The notes below the pieces were generated by a model. That model was given only the letters and a program-made list of their open reading frames with translations, was not told the DNA's origin and did no database searches. This document shows, in pieces, positions 27,839 through 38,110 of a DNA stretch of 64,000 nucleotides. Numbering within the stretch: position 1 is the stretch's first letter; every line of letters begins with the position of its first letter. Both the position numbers and the translations under genes were made by a program. Location of the stretch: positions 319,339 to 383,338 of the forward strand of contig NZ_JNXG01000004.1 in NCBI RefSeq assembly GCF_000717025.1. Direction: 5' to 3'. Source of the stretch: Streptomyces atroolivaceus (GTDB taxonomy: Bacteria; Actinomycetota; Actinomycetes; Streptomycetales; Streptomycetaceae).

Positions 27839-29158
27839 CTACGCGGCGGCGGGCAGCTCCGTCCCGTCCGCCTGTCCTGGGCGCACCCCCAGGTCCGTGA
27901 GGATCGCCGAGGCGGCGCGCCTGCCCGAGCGCAGTGCTCCCTGGACCGTGCTGGTGTCCCGGTGGTCGCCGCACACGTACAGCCCGGCGAGCAGCCGGAC
28001 CGGCCGCCGGGGGTCGTGCGGCGGCGGCATGGCGGGGACGGCCTCCGGGTCGTGACGGGCGGCCAGCAGCTCCCAGTCGTCGGTGGGAGTGCCGTACAGC
28101 GCGGCGAGGTGCGCGCGCACCTCGCCGTCGAGGTCCCGCGGAGGAGGGCCGAACACCGTGGAGGTGATCAGGGCCCTGCCGCGCGGGGCACGCGAGGGGT
28201 CGACCTCGCTCATCACGGCGGTGTGGGCGACCGGCCCCGAGCGGTCCGCGTCCAGCAGCAGACGGCCTCCGGTCGTCGGCGCCGACGCCTCCGGGGCGGT
28301 GTGGTGCAGCACGGTCGCCGGGTGGAACGACGGCATCCGCAGGCCCGGCAGCAGTTCGGCGGCGGCTCCGGCGCCGGTGGCCAGCAGGAGCGAACGGCAG
28401 CCGAGCTCGCCGTGCTCCTTGGTGCGTACGGAGCTGATGTCGGCGGCCGTCACATGGACCCCGGTGCGTACGGTCCCGGGCGGCAGGGCGGCCGCCAGCA
28501 GCTCCGGCAGCGTCGCGGACCCGCGCGAGGGCACACAGAGGCGGCCGCGCGCGTAGTCCCGGAGGGTGAGGTCGGCCACGCGGCTCGACGTGCCGAGCCC
28601 GGGGTCGCCGAGCAGCGCCGAGAGCAGGGGGCGCAGGAATCCGTTGACGACCCGTGGTGAGAGGCCGCGCGCCGACAGCGCCCCGAGCGCGGCCTGGTCG
28701 GGCCGGGCCAGGATCCGGGACTCCGGAGTGGTGGCGAGGCGGGCCAGCCAGGCACCGAGCCTGGCCTGTTCGATGGCCCCGCCCAAGGGCGCGCGAGGGG
28801 CGCTCGACCGGGAGCGCACAGCGCGAAGTGCGCCCCTCGCGCTCCGCACGTCCCCGGCGCGGTACTGCCGCCCCCCGCTGTGGACGAGCACCCCTGGGGC
28901 GAAGTCCCGCAGCACCAGTTTGTCGAGCCCCGGGGTGGTCCTCAGCTCCGGATACGCGGAACTGAACAGCGGATTCAGATGATCGAGCCGGAACCCGTCC
29001 ACCTCGTGGGTGGACATCCGGCCGCCGACGTGCGCGGCGGCCTCCAGGACGCTGACGTCCACTCCCGCGCTGATCAGCTGGTGGGCCGCCGACAGGCCGG
29101 CGATCCCGGCCCCGATGATGACCACATCCGCGTGGTCTGCTGTGTCTGCCCTGAGCAC
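27839..29158 (-). CDS. FAD-dependent amine oxidase-like oxidoreductase
   Basis: 439 residues. Dinucleotide-binding motif ADVVIIGAGIAGLSAAHQLISAGVDVSVLEAAAHVGGRM at the N-terminus and the C-terminal FAD segment GLYVCGDHRDTSTVQGALRSGRRAA are those of the flavin amine oxidase/protoporphyrinogen oxidase-like group. The GTG at 29158 follows GGGGAGGGG. Substrate unknown. Same direction as the epimerase gene upstream (185-base gap). A large Gly/Ala-rich middle gives no more clues. Confidence 0.85.
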   Translation of the reverse strand: MLRADTADHADVVIIGAGIAGLSAAHQLISAGVDVSVLEAAAHVGGRMSTHEVDGFRLDHLNPLFSSAYPELRTTPGLDKLVLRDFAPGVLVHSGGRQYRAGDVRSARGALRAVRSRSSAPRAPLGGAIEQARLGAWLARLATTPESRILARPDQAALGALSARGLSPRVVNGFLRPLLSALLGDPGLGTSSRVADLTLRDYARGRLCVPSRGSATLPELLAAALPPGTVRTGVHVTAADISSVRTKEHGELGCRSLLLATGAGAAAELLPGLRMPSFHPATVLHHTAPEASAPTTGGRLLLDADRSGPVAHTAVMSEVDPSRAPRGRALITSTVFGPPPRDLDGEVRAHLAALYGTPTDDWELLAARHDPEAVPAMPPPHDPRRPVRLLAGLYVCGDHRDTSTVQGALRSGRRAASAILTDLGVRPGQADGTELPAAA

Positions 29159-29343
29159 GTGCCCCTCCCCGAGTCGGTGCGACTGTGGGGGGCTATTGCC
29201 CCCGACAGGCCCCCGGAATGCCCGAGTTCGGGTCGAGGCTAGGCGGATGGCCGAGACAGGCGCAGTCGCGCGCACCCCGGGCACCGGAGCACGGGGTCGC
29301 ACGGCGGCCCGGCGCCGGGGCCTCCGGGCAGGCCAGGCCGCCG

Positions 29344-30243
29344 TCAGCGCAGTGCGGCGCGGATGGCGTCGTCGATCCCGGGGAAGGCGAACGCGAAGCC
29401 CGAGTCGAGAAGTTGGCCGGGCAGCACCCGCTGGCTGACCAGGACGTCCCCCGCGAATTCCCCGAGCGCGGCCTTCAGCGCGGGCGCCGGCGCGGTGAAC
29501 AGGGTGGGGCGCCGCAGCACCCGCCCCATCGCGGCCGTCACCTGGCCGTTGGTCACGGGGGAGGGGCCCGTCAGATTCACCGGACCGGACAGCGTCTCCG
29601 TGTCCAGGATGTGCCGGAGCGCCGCGATGTGGTCGTGCAGCGCGATGAAGCTCCAGTACTGCCGGCCGTTGCCCATCCGCCCGCCGAGCCCCGCCTTGAA
29701 CAGCGGGAAGAGCCGCCCCCAGGCCCCGCCCCGCCGGGACACGACCAGACCGGTCCGGGCGTGGACCGTGCGCACGCCCGCCTCCTCGGCGGGAGCGGTG
29801 GCCTCCTCCCACTCCACGCACACGGACGGCAGGAAGCCCTCGCCGGGCGGTGCGCCCTCGTCGACGGCGCGGTCGCCGGTGTCCCCGTAGTAGCCGACGG
29901 CGGACCCGGACAGCAGCACCTTCGGCGGGGTGTCCAGGGAGGCCACCGCCTCGGCGACGGCCGCCGTGCCGAGCACCCGGCTGTCACGGATCTCCCGCTT
30001 GTACGCCTCGGTCCACCGATGGTCCCCGACCCCGGCGCCGGCGAGGTGGACGACCGCGTCGCAGCCGGCCAGGCCCGCCACATCGACGTACTGGCGCTTC
30101 GGGTCCCACTCCACCTCGTCGCCGGTGGCGGCCGGGCGGCGCACGAGACGCACCACCTCGTGCCCGTCGGCGCGCAGCGAGCGCACGAGCGCCGCTCCGA
30201 TGAGTCCGGTCGATCCGCTGACGGCGATTCGGGAGTGCGGCAT
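29344..30243 (-). CDS. TIGR01777 family epimerase (extended SDR)
   Basis: 299 residues. NAD(P)-binding start RIAVSGSTGLIGAALVRSLRADGHEVVRLVR, then VVHLAGAGVGDHRWTEAYKREIRDSRVLGT, LLSGSAVGYYGDTGDR and VNLTGPSPVTNGQ, all diagnostic of the YfcH/TIGR01777 family of sugar-epimerase-like SDR proteins (often together with the cell-division-linked DUF1731 C-terminus, here PTLFTAPAPALKAALGEFAGDVLVSQRVLP). The ATG at 30243 is preferred over an upstream in-frame ATG at 30276. Role unknown. Confidence 0.9.
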   Translation of the reverse strand: MPHSRIAVSGSTGLIGAALVRSLRADGHEVVRLVRRPAATGDEVEWDPKRQYVDVAGLAGCDAVVHLAGAGVGDHRWTEAYKREIRDSRVLGTAAVAEAVASLDTPPKVLLSGSAVGYYGDTGDRAVDEGAPPGEGFLPSVCVEWEEATAPAEEAGVRTVHARTGLVVSRRGGAWGRLFPLFKAGLGGRMGNGRQYWSFIALHDHIAALRHILDTETLSGPVNLTGPSPVTNGQVTAAMGRVLRRPTLFTAPAPALKAALGEFAGDVLVSQRVLPGQLLDSGFAFAFPGIDDAIRAALR

Positions 30244-30324
30244 GCCGCCCATCCTGCCCCATGAGACCCCGGTCACGCGGAAACGGAGGCGGGGAAACAG
30301 GCCGCGCGTGGCACAGTGGCGCGC

Positions 30325-30852
30325 ATGTCCGCACCGCAGCTACGGTCCCTCCGCCCCGTCCGTCCCGCCGTGCCCGAGGACGAGACCGCCCTCGGCGAGC
30401 TCGACCGGGCCACCTGGTCGACCCTCCACGCCGTGCAGCCGAGGCCGCAGCCGCCCTACGGGCCCTTCTTCGACGACCGGCACCCGCCCGGGGAGTTCCT
30501 GGTCGCCGAGGCCGTCACGGGCGCGGGCCCGGTGCGTGCGGCCGGCTACCTCCGGCTGGGCCGTCCCACCCCGCTCGCCTGCAACTCCCACGTCCGCCAG
30601 ATACAGGGCCTCGCCGTGGCCGACTGGGCGCGGCGCCACGGCGTCGCGCGGGCGCTGCTGCGCGCCTCGTACGCCGAGGCGCGGCGGCAGGGCGCCGGAC
30701 GGCTCACCCTGCGCGTGCTCGGCCACAACGACGCCGCGCGGGCGCTCTACGCGTCTGAGGGCTTCGCGGTCGAGGGCGTCCTGCCCGGGGAGTTCCTCCT
30801 GGGCGGACGGTACGTCGACGACGTCCTGATGGGCCGTTCGCTGACGGCCTGA
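30325..30852 (+). CDS. GNAT family N-acetyltransferase
   Basis: 175 residues. The acetyl-CoA binding motif A region is IQGLAVADWARRHGVARALLRASYAEARRQGAGRLTLRVLGHNDAARALYASEGF. Start ATG at 30325, with an in-frame GTG three codons upstream. Acceptor substrate unknown. It is divergent from the epimerase gene (81-base gap) and convergent with the DUF4240 gene. Confidence 0.9.
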   Translation: MSAPQLRSLRPVRPAVPEDETALGELDRATWSTLHAVQPRPQPPYGPFFDDRHPPGEFLVAEAVTGAGPVRAAGYLRLGRPTPLACNSHVRQIQGLAVADWARRHGVARALLRASYAEARRQGAGRLTLRVLGHNDAARALYASEGFAVEGVLPGEFLLGGRYVDDVLMGRSLTA

Positions 30853-30887
30853 AATCGGCCCTGGACCGGGTGCCCGCCGCCCGTGGC

Positions 30888-31409
30888 TCAGACAGGACCG
30901 AAGCGTTCCCAGAGCGCGGGGTAACGCTCCGCCAGTGCCGCGTCGTCGTCGAAGCCGAAGGGCGTGCCCACCGGTTCCGCCGGCTGCGGCGGCAGCCCGA
31001 GGTCGGGGGTGACCACGCCGGTGAGCTGCTCGTAGGCCTCGTCGGCGGCGTAGCCGAGGTCCTCGCCGTTCCCGTCGAGCTCCTCGTCGAAGTCCTCCAG
31101 CAGCTCGGCCAGGCCGTCAGGATCGTGCACCGCGCCTTCGAAGACCTCCCGGCCCTGTGCGATCAGCCAGCAGCGGAAGTCGTCGAACGCGTCGTCACCC
31201 GCCCCGCCGAGCAGCACGGCCGCCGCGCCCCACAGGTCCCAGCGGTACGCGCGGTTGTAGCGGGCCTCGAAATGCCTGGCGAAGTCCAGCACGGAGTCGG
31301 GATCGAGCTGCACCAGCCGTTCGACGAGCAGGTCGGCGTGGTCCTCGGGGTCGCCCTCGGCGGCCTCGCGGGTGCTGTCGATGATCTCCCAGAACTCCGT
31401 CTCGTCCAT
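30888..31409 (-). CDS. DUF4240 domain protein
   Basis: 173 residues, acidic. MDETEFWEIIDSTREAAEGDPEDHADLLVERLVQLDP and FRCWLIAQGREVFEGAVHDPDGLAEL fit DUF4240, a family of unknown function common in actinobacteria, sometimes in systems with peptidase or toxin-immunity neighbours. No such neighbour is visible here. The ATG at 31409 is chosen; a GTG just before it is also possible. Confidence 0.85.
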   Translation of the reverse strand: MDETEFWEIIDSTREAAEGDPEDHADLLVERLVQLDPDSVLDFARHFEARYNRAYRWDLWGAAAVLLGGAGDDAFDDFRCWLIAQGREVFEGAVHDPDGLAELLEDFDEELDGNGEDLGYAADEAYEQLTGVVTPDLGLPPQPAEPVGTPFGFDDDAALAERYPALWERFGPV

Positions 31410-31492
31410 CACGGGTCCAGCATCTGCCCCGACGGCGGGCGACGCACGCCCAGACACCGAAATGAAGCCTTCGGCATCACTTCCGGGCCACT

Positions 31493-32461
31493 TCAGTGAT
31501 AGAGGTCGCGCAGTCGTTCGGCGGTATCGGCAAAACGTTCGCGCAGGGAGGCGGGGGCGAGGACCTCGACGTCGGCGCCGAGGGTCAGCAACTGGCTGTA
31601 CGCCACCTCCTCGGACTCGACCGGCAGGACGACCGTGCGCCGGCCGTTCCCGTCCGGGTCCGGGGCCCCGGCCAGTGCCTCGTCGGCGGCGGCCCGGTCC
31701 ACGACGTGCGCCAGCCGCCGTACGCCCTCCTCCGACAGCCGCACGGTCACCTCGGTGCGCAGGATGGACCGGGCGAACTGCGCGGCCCGCTCCTCCCAGA
31801 AGCGCGGCAGGTCGAAGTCCTCGTCCCGTACGAAGCGGGTCTCCGTGACGGCGATGCCGGTGAACCGGTCGATCCGGTACACCCGGAAGTCGTCCCCGGC
31901 GCGGGCGCACAGGTACCAGACCCCCGCCTTCAGGACGAGTCCGTACGGCGCCAGCTCCCGCTCCACCTCGCCCGACGGCCGGCGGCGGTAGCGGGCCCGC
32001 AGCAGGCGGTCGTCCCAGACGGCCTCCGCGACGGCGGGCAGCAGTCCGGGGGCGACCGGGTCGTGGTACCAGCCGGGGGCGTCCAGGTGGAAGCGCTGGG
32101 CGGCGGTGTGCGAGGCGTCCCGGAGCGAGGGGAGCAGGGCTGCCGAGACCTTGAGCCGGGCGGCCGAAGCGGCGTCGTCGAGCCCCATCTCGCGCAGGGC
32201 GGTGGGCAGCCCGGACAGGAAGAGGGCCTCGGCCTCGTGACGGGCCAGCCCGGTGAGCCGCGTGCGGTAGCCGCCCACGAGGCGGTAGCCCCCGGCCCGG
32301 CCGCGGTCGGCGTACACCGGCACGCCCGCCTCGGAGAGCGCCTGGGCGTCCCGGGTCACGGTGCGCTCCGACACCTCCAGCTCGCCGGCCAGTTCGGCGG
32401 CGGTCATGGAGGGCCGGGACTGCAGGAGCAGCACCATCTTGATCAGCCGGGCAGCACGCAT
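31493..32461 (-). CDS. WYL-domain transcriptional regulator (YafY/DeoR-like HTH)
   Basis: 322 residues. N-terminal HTH (RLIKMVLLLQSRPSMTAAELAGELEVSERTVTRDAQALSEAGVPVYADRGRAGGYRL) followed by a WYL domain with the WYLCA signature (GVWYLCARAGDDFRVYRIDRF). WYL proteins bind ligands or nucleic acids and control diverse targets, including DNA-damage genes. Start ATG at 32461. It lies downstream of aceE in the same direction. Confidence 0.9.
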   Translation of the reverse strand: MRAARLIKMVLLLQSRPSMTAAELAGELEVSERTVTRDAQALSEAGVPVYADRGRAGGYRLVGGYRTRLTGLARHEAEALFLSGLPTALREMGLDDAASAARLKVSAALLPSLRDASHTAAQRFHLDAPGWYHDPVAPGLLPAVAEAVWDDRLLRARYRRRPSGEVERELAPYGLVLKAGVWYLCARAGDDFRVYRIDRFTGIAVTETRFVRDEDFDLPRFWEERAAQFARSILRTEVTVRLSEEGVRRLAHVVDRAAADEALAGAPDPDGNGRRTVVLPVESEEVAYSQLLTLGADVEVLAPASLRERFADTAERLRDLYH

Positions 32462-32539
32462 CCGACCATTGTGCGGCGGGCCCGGCGAGTACGGCGTGGG
32501 CGGGTACCGGGCGAACCGGTAGCCGCCCACGCCGTGGAC

Positions 32540-35209
32540 TCACATCCCGTACTTCTCCCGGGCCTCCTTGACCTTCGAGGCCGGGATCTCGCCGCGGCGG
32601 GCCAGCTGGGCCAGCGCGGCGACGGCGACGGACCGGGCGTCGACGCCGAAGTGGCGGCGCGCCCCCTCGCGGGTGTCGGAGAGGCCGAAGCCGTCCGTGC
32701 CGAGCGAGGACCAGTCCTGCTCGACCCACTGGCTGATCTGGTCCGGGACCGCACGCATCCAGTCGCTGACCGCGAGGACCGGGCCCGGTGCGCCGGAGAG
32801 CGCCTGGGTCACGTACGGCACGCGCTCCTCGCCGCGGAGCAGCGCCTCGTCGGACTCCAGCGCGTCACGGCGCAGCTCGCCCCACGAGGTGGCGGACCAG
32901 ACGTCGGCCGTGACACCCCAGTCGGCGGCCAGCAGCTCCTGGGCCTCCAGGGCCCAGTGGATCGCCGTACCGGAACCGATCAGCTGGAGGCGCGGCGCGT
33001 CCGCCTCGGCGGGCGTGCCCTCCTTGAAGCGGTACAGGCCCTTGACGATGCCCTCCTCGACGCCCTCGGGCATCGCGGGCTGCTGCTTCGGCTCGTTGTA
33101 GACCGTCAGGTAGTAGAAGACGTCCTCGGCGTCCGGGCCGTACATCCGGCGCAGACCGTCCTTGACGATCACCGCGATCTCGTACGCGAACGCCGGGTCG
33201 TAGTTGAGCGACGCCGGGTTCGTGGACGCGATCAGGTGGGAGTGGCCGTCCGCGTGCTGGAGGCCCTCACCCGTCAGGGTCGTACGGCCGGCCGTGGCGC
33301 CGACGATGAAGCCCTTGCCGAGCTGGTCGGCGAGCTGCCACATCTGGTCGCCGGTCCGCTGCCAGCCGAACATCGAGTAGAAGATGTAGAACGGGATCAT
33401 CGTCTCGCCGTGCGTCGCGTACGACGAGGCGGCGGCGATGAAGTCGGCCATGGCCCCGGCCTCGGTGATCCCCTCGTTGAGGATCTGGCCGTCCTTGGCC
33501 TCCTTGTAGTACATCAGCTGGTCGCGGTCGACCGGCTCGTACGTCTGGCCGAGCGGGGAGTAGATGCCGGCCGAGGGGAACAGCGACTCCATACCGAAGG
33601 TACGGGCCTCGTCCGGGACGATCGGGACCCAGCGCCTGCCGGTCTCCTTGTCCCGCATCAGGTCCTTCACCAGGCGGACGAACGCCATGGTGGTGGCCAT
33701 CTCCTGCTTGCCGGACCCCTTGTACAGGGCCTTGAAGGCGCGCTCCTCCGGCTGCGGCAGCGCCACCGTGTGCACCCGGCGGGCGGGTGCCGGACCGCCG
33801 AGGGCGGCACGGCGCTCCTGGAGGTAGCGGACCTCGGGGGAGTCGGCGCCCGGGTGGCCGTAGGGAACCAGCCCGTCCTCGAAGGCGCTGTCCGGGATCG
33901 GGAGGCCGAGCAGCTCGCGCATGCCCTTGAACTCGTCGATCGACAGCTTCTTCATCTGGTGGTTGGCGTTCTTGGACTCGAAGCCCTTGCCGAGCGTGTA
34001 GCCCTTGACCGTCTGGGCCAGGATCACGGTCGGCGCGCCCTTGTGCTCGACGGCCGCGCGGTAGGCCGCGTACACCTTGCGGGCCTCGTGGCCGCCGCGG
34101 GAGCTGTAGAAACACTCGGCGATCTTCGCGTCGCTCAGCAGCTTCGCCAGCTCGGCGAGCGCGGGCTCGGAGCCGAAGAAGTGCTCGCGGATGTAGGCCA
34201 CGTCGCGCGTCGCGTACGTCTGGAACTGCGCGTCCGGGACCTCACGGAGCCGGCGGATCAGCGCACCGGTGGTGTCGAGCTGGAACAGCTCGTCCCAGGC
34301 GTTGCCCCAGAGCGTCTTGATGACGTTCCAGCCCGCACCGCGGAACGCGCCCTCCAGCTCCTGGACCACGCGGAAGTTGGCGCGGACCGGGCCGTCGAGA
34401 CGCTGCAGGTTGCAGTTGATGACGAAGGTCAGGTTGTCCAGCTGCTCACGGGCCGCGAGGGCGAGGGCGGCGGTCGACTCGGGCTCGTCCATCTCGCCGT
34501 CGCCCAGGAAGGCCCAGACGTGCGAGTTCGACGTGTCCTTGATGCTGCGGTTGGTCAGATAGCGGTTGAAGCGCGCCTGGTAGATCGCCGAGAGCGGGCC
34601 GAGACCCATCGACACCGTGGGGAACTCCCACAGCCAGGGCAGCCGCCGCGGGTGGGGGTAGGACGGCAGGCCGTTGCCCCCCGACTCCTGGCGGAAGTTG
34701 TCGAGCTGCTGCTCGCTGAGGCGGCCGTCGAGGAAGGCGCGGGCGTAGATGCCGGGCGAGGCGTGGCCCTGGATGTAGAGCTGGTCGCCGGAGCCGTCAC
34801 CTTCCTTGCCGCGGAAGAAGTGGTTGAAGCCGGTCTCGTACAGCCATGCCGCCGAGGCGAACGTGGCGATGTGGCCTCCGACGCCGTACCGGGCGCCACG
34901 GGTGACCATCGCGGCCGCGTTCCAGCGGTTCCACGCGGTGATCTTCGATTCCATCTCCAGGTCGCCGTCGAACTCGGGCTCGGCGGAGGTGGGGATGGTG
35001 TTGACGTAATCGCTCTCCAGCAGCTTGGGCAGCGCGATACCGGCGCCCTCCGCGTGCTGGAGCGAACGCCGCATCAGGTACGCGGCGCGGTGCGGGCCCG
35101 CTGCCTTGGTGACGGCGTCCAGGGAGGCCGCCCATTCGGCGGTCTCCTCGGGGTCGCGGTCCGGGAGCTGGTCGAGCTCGCTCGGAAGCTTTGCTACGGG
35201 GTCGGTCAT
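32540..35209 (-). CDS. aceE: Pyruvate dehydrogenase E1 component (homodimeric AceE)
   Basis: 889 residues. Decarboxylates pyruvate and acetylates the lipoyl arm of E2. The thiamine-diphosphate motif GDGEMDEPE ... FVINCN is seen near residues 225-260, with QGHASPG before it and a complete C-terminal transketolase-like domain ([25 protein letters not shown]). The ATG at 35209 has GGAAGG upstream. Promoter candidate at 35294-35323. It follows the GntR gene, the E2 gene and lpd in the same direction, so this locus encodes all three PDH subunits. Confidence 0.97.
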   Translation of the reverse strand: MTDPVAKLPSELDQLPDRDPEETAEWAASLDAVTKAAGPHRAAYLMRRSLQHAEGAGIALPKLLESDYVNTIPTSAEPEFDGDLEMESKITAWNRWNAAAMVTRGARYGVGGHIATFASAAWLYETGFNHFFRGKEGDGSGDQLYIQGHASPGIYARAFLDGRLSEQQLDNFRQESGGNGLPSYPHPRRLPWLWEFPTVSMGLGPLSAIYQARFNRYLTNRSIKDTSNSHVWAFLGDGEMDEPESTAALALAAREQLDNLTFVINCNLQRLDGPVRANFRVVQELEGAFRGAGWNVIKTLWGNAWDELFQLDTTGALIRRLREVPDAQFQTYATRDVAYIREHFFGSEPALAELAKLLSDAKIAECFYSSRGGHEARKVYAAYRAAVEHKGAPTVILAQTVKGYTLGKGFESKNANHQMKKLSIDEFKGMRELLGLPIPDSAFEDGLVPYGHPGADSPEVRYLQERRAALGGPAPARRVHTVALPQPEERAFKALYKGSGKQEMATTMAFVRLVKDLMRDKETGRRWVPIVPDEARTFGMESLFPSAGIYSPLGQTYEPVDRDQLMYYKEAKDGQILNEGITEAGAMADFIAAASSYATHGETMIPFYIFYSMFGWQRTGDQMWQLADQLGKGFIVGATAGRTTLTGEGLQHADGHSHLIASTNPASLNYDPAFAYEIAVIVKDGLRRMYGPDAEDVFYYLTVYNEPKQQPAMPEGVEEGIVKGLYRFKEGTPAEADAPRLQLIGSGTAIHWALEAQELLAADWGVTADVWSATSWGELRRDALESDEALLRGEERVPYVTQALSGAPGPVLAVSDWMRAVPDQISQWVEQDWSSLGTDGFGLSDTREGARRHFGVDARSVAVAALAQLARRGEIPASKVKEAREKYGM

Positions 35210-35293
35210 GATCGCCGCCTTCCGGAGTGGAGGGGGGTGGAGAAGGCCCTGACTGGCAGGACAGGGCGATCGGGCCGGTGGGCCCGCGACTGA

Positions 35294-35323
35294 ACTGTAA
35301 GTCGCCGATCGATGATCGATCAA
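35294..35323 (-). promoter_or_regulatory. aceE promoter with palindrome, possible GntR operator
   Basis: On the minus strand: TTGATC (35318-35323), 18-base spacer, TACAGT (35294-35299), a fair vegetative promoter. GATCGATGATCGATC at 35307-35321 is a palindrome (7-1-7) over the -35 and spacer. The GntR-family gene directly upstream is the obvious candidate regulator. Confidence 0.5.
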
Positions 35324-35479
35324 AGGGTGAAGGGCAAAACTTCTCGATATGAAGAAAAGTGGCATGCGGTGCCGCGAAAGAGGGCACGGAGTGACGGGAT
35401 CAAGGGGGCGAAACGGGCGCTGACCTGCACGGTGGAGCGCCCGGTGACGCAGATGGGCGCGTCTGCCCGAGGGTCGCTC

Positions 35480-36103
35480 TCAGGCGCGCGGCGCGCACCC
35501 GAGGACGTGCTCCTTCACCATCACCGCGATCTGCGGGTCCCGCCGCAGGAACGCCTCGATGAGGGCCTCGTGCTCCTCCGCGTACGACTTCTGCACGGTG
35601 CCCAGCCAGCGGATCGACAGGGCGGTGAACACCTCGATGCCCAGGCCCTCCCAGGTGTGCAGCAGGACGGCGTTCCCGGCGGCCCGCACCATCTCCCGGT
35701 GGAAGGCCACGGTGTGCCGCACCTGCGCCTCGCCGTCGGCCAGCCGGTCCGCCTCGTACAGTGCCGCCACGTGCGGGGCGAGTGCCGAGCAGTCCTCGGC
35801 GAGCGCGGGGGCCGCCAGCTCCGCCGCGATCTGCTCGAGCCCGGCCCGTACGGGGTAGCTCTCCTCCAGATCGGCCGCGGTGAGATTGCGTACCCGGACG
35901 CCCTTGTTGGGCGCCGACTCGATCAGCCGCAGTGTCTCCAGCTCCCGCAGCGCCTCCCGTACGGGCGTCTGGCTGACCTCCAGCTCGGTCGCGATACGGC
36001 GCTCCACGATCCGCTCACCCGGCTTCCAGCGCCCGCTGACTATCCCTTCCACGATGTGCTCGCGGATCTGCTCGCGCAGCGAGTGGACGACGGGCGGGGT
36101 CAT
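35480..36103 (-). CDS. GntR/FadR family transcriptional regulator
   Basis: 207 residues. Winged-helix start LREQIREHIVEGIVSGRWKPGERIVERRIATELEVSQTPVREALRELETLRLIESAPNKGVRVR, then an all-helical FCD ligand domain (LEESYPVRAGLEQIAAELAA, HREMVRAAGN). It lies between the E2 gene and aceE in the same direction, so it is likely to sense a carboxylate and control the dehydrogenase genes, as PdhR does in E. coli. Ligand and targets not shown. Confidence 0.92.
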   Translation of the reverse strand: MTPPVVHSLREQIREHIVEGIVSGRWKPGERIVERRIATELEVSQTPVREALRELETLRLIESAPNKGVRVRNLTAADLEESYPVRAGLEQIAAELAAPALAEDCSALAPHVAALYEADRLADGEAQVRHTVAFHREMVRAAGNAVLLHTWEGLGIEVFTALSIRWLGTVQKSYAEEHEALIEAFLRRDPQIAVMVKEHVLGCAPRA

Positions 36104-36184
36104 GAGTGGCTCCTTCGGGGCGAACCGGTGCTGCCTGCGCCGACACGGCGGCCGGATACGACCGGTGGTGCCTAGACAATACGG

Positions 36185-36223
36185 CGGCGCCCCCGTCCGG
36201 AAGTGTTCCGGACGGGGGCGCCG
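36185..36223 (-). terminator. Terminator after the dihydrolipoyl acyltransferase gene
   Basis: A perfect 18-base stem CGGCGCCCCCGTCCGGAA with its complement and a GTG loop, 28 bases beyond the E2 stop. It separates the E2 gene from the GntR gene. Confidence 0.9.
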
Positions 36224-36251
36224 CTGGTGAGGCTGGTTACAGCTGTACGGC

Positions 36252-38054
36252 TCAGAGACCGAGCTCGACCTCGAACTCGCCCGCCTCGAGGATCGCCTTG
36301 ACCGTGGTCAGGTAACGGGCGGCGTCCGCGCCGTCCACCAGACGGTGGTCGTAGGAGAGCGAGAGGTAGGTCATGTCGCGGACGCCGATGACGGTGCCCT
36401 CGGCGGTCTCGATGACCGCCGGACGCTTGACCGTGGCACCGATGCCCAGGATGGCCGCCTGGTTCGGCGGCACGATGACCGTGTCGAACAGCGCACCGCG
36501 CGAACCGGTGTTGCTGACGGTGAAGGTCGCGCCGGACATGTCGTCCGGGGTGAGGCCGCCACCGCGGGCCTTGCCGGCCAGCTCGGCGGTCTTCTTCGCG
36601 ATACCGGCGATGTTCAGGTCGCCCGCACCCTTGATGACCGGGGTCATCAGACCCTTCTCGGCGTCCACGGCGATGCCGATGTTCTCCGAGTCGAAGTACG
36701 TGATGGTGCCCTCGTCCTCGTTGATCCGGGCGTTGACGACCGGGTGGGCCTTCAGCGCCTGGGCCGCCGCCTTCACGAAGAACGGCATCGGGGACAGCTT
36801 GACGCCCTCACGGGCGGCGAAGGACTCCTTCGCCTGGTTGCGCAGCTTCATCAGCCTGGTGATGTCGACCTCGAGGACCGAGGTCAGCTGGGCCTGCGAG
36901 TGCAGGGCCTTCATCATGTTGTCGCCGATGACCTTGCGCATGCGGGTCATCTTGACCGTCTGACCGCGCAGCGGGGACGCCTCGACCTTCGGCGCGGCCT
37001 TGGCCGCGGGAGCGGCGGCGGCCGGAGCCGGAGCGGCTGCGGCGGCCTTGGCGGCCTCCGCGGCGGCGACGACGTCCTGCTTGCGGATGCGGCCACCGAC
37101 GCCGGTGCCCTTCACCGCGCCCAGGTCGACGCCGTTCTCGGAGGCGAGCTTGCGGACCAGCGGCGTGACGTACGCGCCGTCGTCACCGGCGGACGCGGCC
37201 GGAGCGGCCGGAGCCGGAGCGGCGGGGGCCGGGGCGGCAGCCGGTGCCGGTGCGGCAGGGGCGGGAGCCGGGGCGGCCGGAGCCGGCGCCGGGGCAGCCG
37301 GAGCCTCTGCCGGAGCCGGCGCCGGGGCAGCCGGAGCCTCTGCCGGAGCCGGGGCGGCCTCCGCCGGGGCGGCCTCCGCCGGAGCGGCGGCCGGGGCCGG
37401 GGCGGCCTCCGCCGGGGCGGAACCCGGAGCACCGATGACGGCGAGCTTGGCGCCCACCTCGGCGGTCTCGTCCTCGCCCACGACGATCTCCAGGAGAACG
37501 CCGGCGACCGGCGCGGGGATCTCGGTGTCGACCTTGTCGGTGGAGACCTCGAGCAGGGGCTCGTCCTCCGCGACCTCCTCGCCGACCTCCTTCAGCCAGC
37601 GGGTGACGGTGCCCTCGGTGACGCTCTCACCGAGCGCGGGGAGGGTGACGTCGGTGCCGGAGGCGCCACCGGCCGGAGCGGCGGCGGGCGCCTCCTCGGC
37701 GGGTGCTTCGGCGGCGGGCGCCTCCGCGGCGGGCGCTTCGGCGGCGGGCGCCGGGGCCTCCTCGGCCGGTGCGGCCTCGGGCTCGGCGGCCGGAGCCGCG
37801 GCCTCGGACGCGCCCGAGCCGTCGTCGATGACGGCCAGCTCGGCGCCGACCTCGACGGTCTCGTCCTCGGCGACCTTGATCGACGAGAGAACGCCGGAGG
37901 CGGGCGCGGGGATCTCGGTGTCGACCTTGTCGGTCGAGACCTCGAGCAGCGGCTCGTCGGCCTCGACGCGCTCGCCCTCGGCCTTCAGCCAACGGGTGAC
38001 AGTGCCCTCGGTGACGCTCTCGCCGAGCGCCGGAAGGGTTACGGAAACCGACAT
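36252..38054 (-). CDS. sucB: Dihydrolipoyl acyltransferase E2 (annotated family name SucB; likely shared E2 of PDH)
   Basis: 600 residues. Two lipoyl domains with Lys43 and Lys174 in [12 protein letters not shown], joined by Ala/Pro/Glu linkers; an E3-binding domain ([32 protein letters not shown], about residues 295-326); and a C-terminal catalytic domain ending [19 protein letters not shown] with HRLVDG. Sequence search usually names this SucB. In actinobacteria the ODH E2 activity is in the OdhA/KgdA fusion and the free E2 serves pyruvate dehydrogenase, so an AceF role with the nearby aceE is more likely. Only 56 bases from lpd, so one operon. Confidence 0.9.
   Translation of the reverse strand: MSVSVTLPALGESVTEGTVTRWLKAEGERVEADEPLLEVSTDKVDTEIPAPASGVLSSIKVAEDETVEVGAELAVIDDGSGASEAAAPAAEPEAAPAEEAPAPAAEAPAAEAPAAEAPAEEAPAAAPAGGASGTDVTLPALGESVTEGTVTRWLKEVGEEVAEDEPLLEVSTDKVDTEIPAPVAGVLLEIVVGEDETAEVGAKLAVIGAPGSAPAEAAPAPAAAPAEAAPAEAAPAPAEAPAAPAPAPAEAPAAPAPAPAAPAPAPAAPAPAAAPAPAAPAPAAPAASAGDDGAYVTPLVRKLASENGVDLGAVKGTGVGGRIRKQDVVAAAEAAKAAAAAPAPAAAAPAAKAAPKVEASPLRGQTVKMTRMRKVIGDNMMKALHSQAQLTSVLEVDITRLMKLRNQAKESFAAREGVKLSPMPFFVKAAAQALKAHPVVNARINEDEGTITYFDSENIGIAVDAEKGLMTPVIKGAGDLNIAGIAKKTAELAGKARGGGLTPDDMSGATFTVSNTGSRGALFDTVIVPPNQAAILGIGATVKRPAVIETAEGTVIGVRDMTYLSLSYDHRLVDGADAARYLTTVKAILEAGEFEVELGL
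37278..37343 (-). repeat. 33-base tandem repeat in the E2 linker
   Basis: Two identical 33-base units (37278-37310 and 37311-37343) encode 11-residue steps of Ala, Pro and Glu in the swinging-arm linker. In frame, so the linker length can expand or contract without harm to the reading frame. Confidence 0.9.
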
Positions 38055-38110
38055 GGTTTCAGTTGCTCCTTACAAATGTGCGGAAGTGGTCGGTCGTCCC
38101 CGGGACTGGA

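Noticed and set aside
31496..35293. 1265-residue plus-strand frame opposite aceE and the WYL gene
   Set aside because: Repetitive Gly/Val/Arg/Asp composition, covers two real genes on the other strand.
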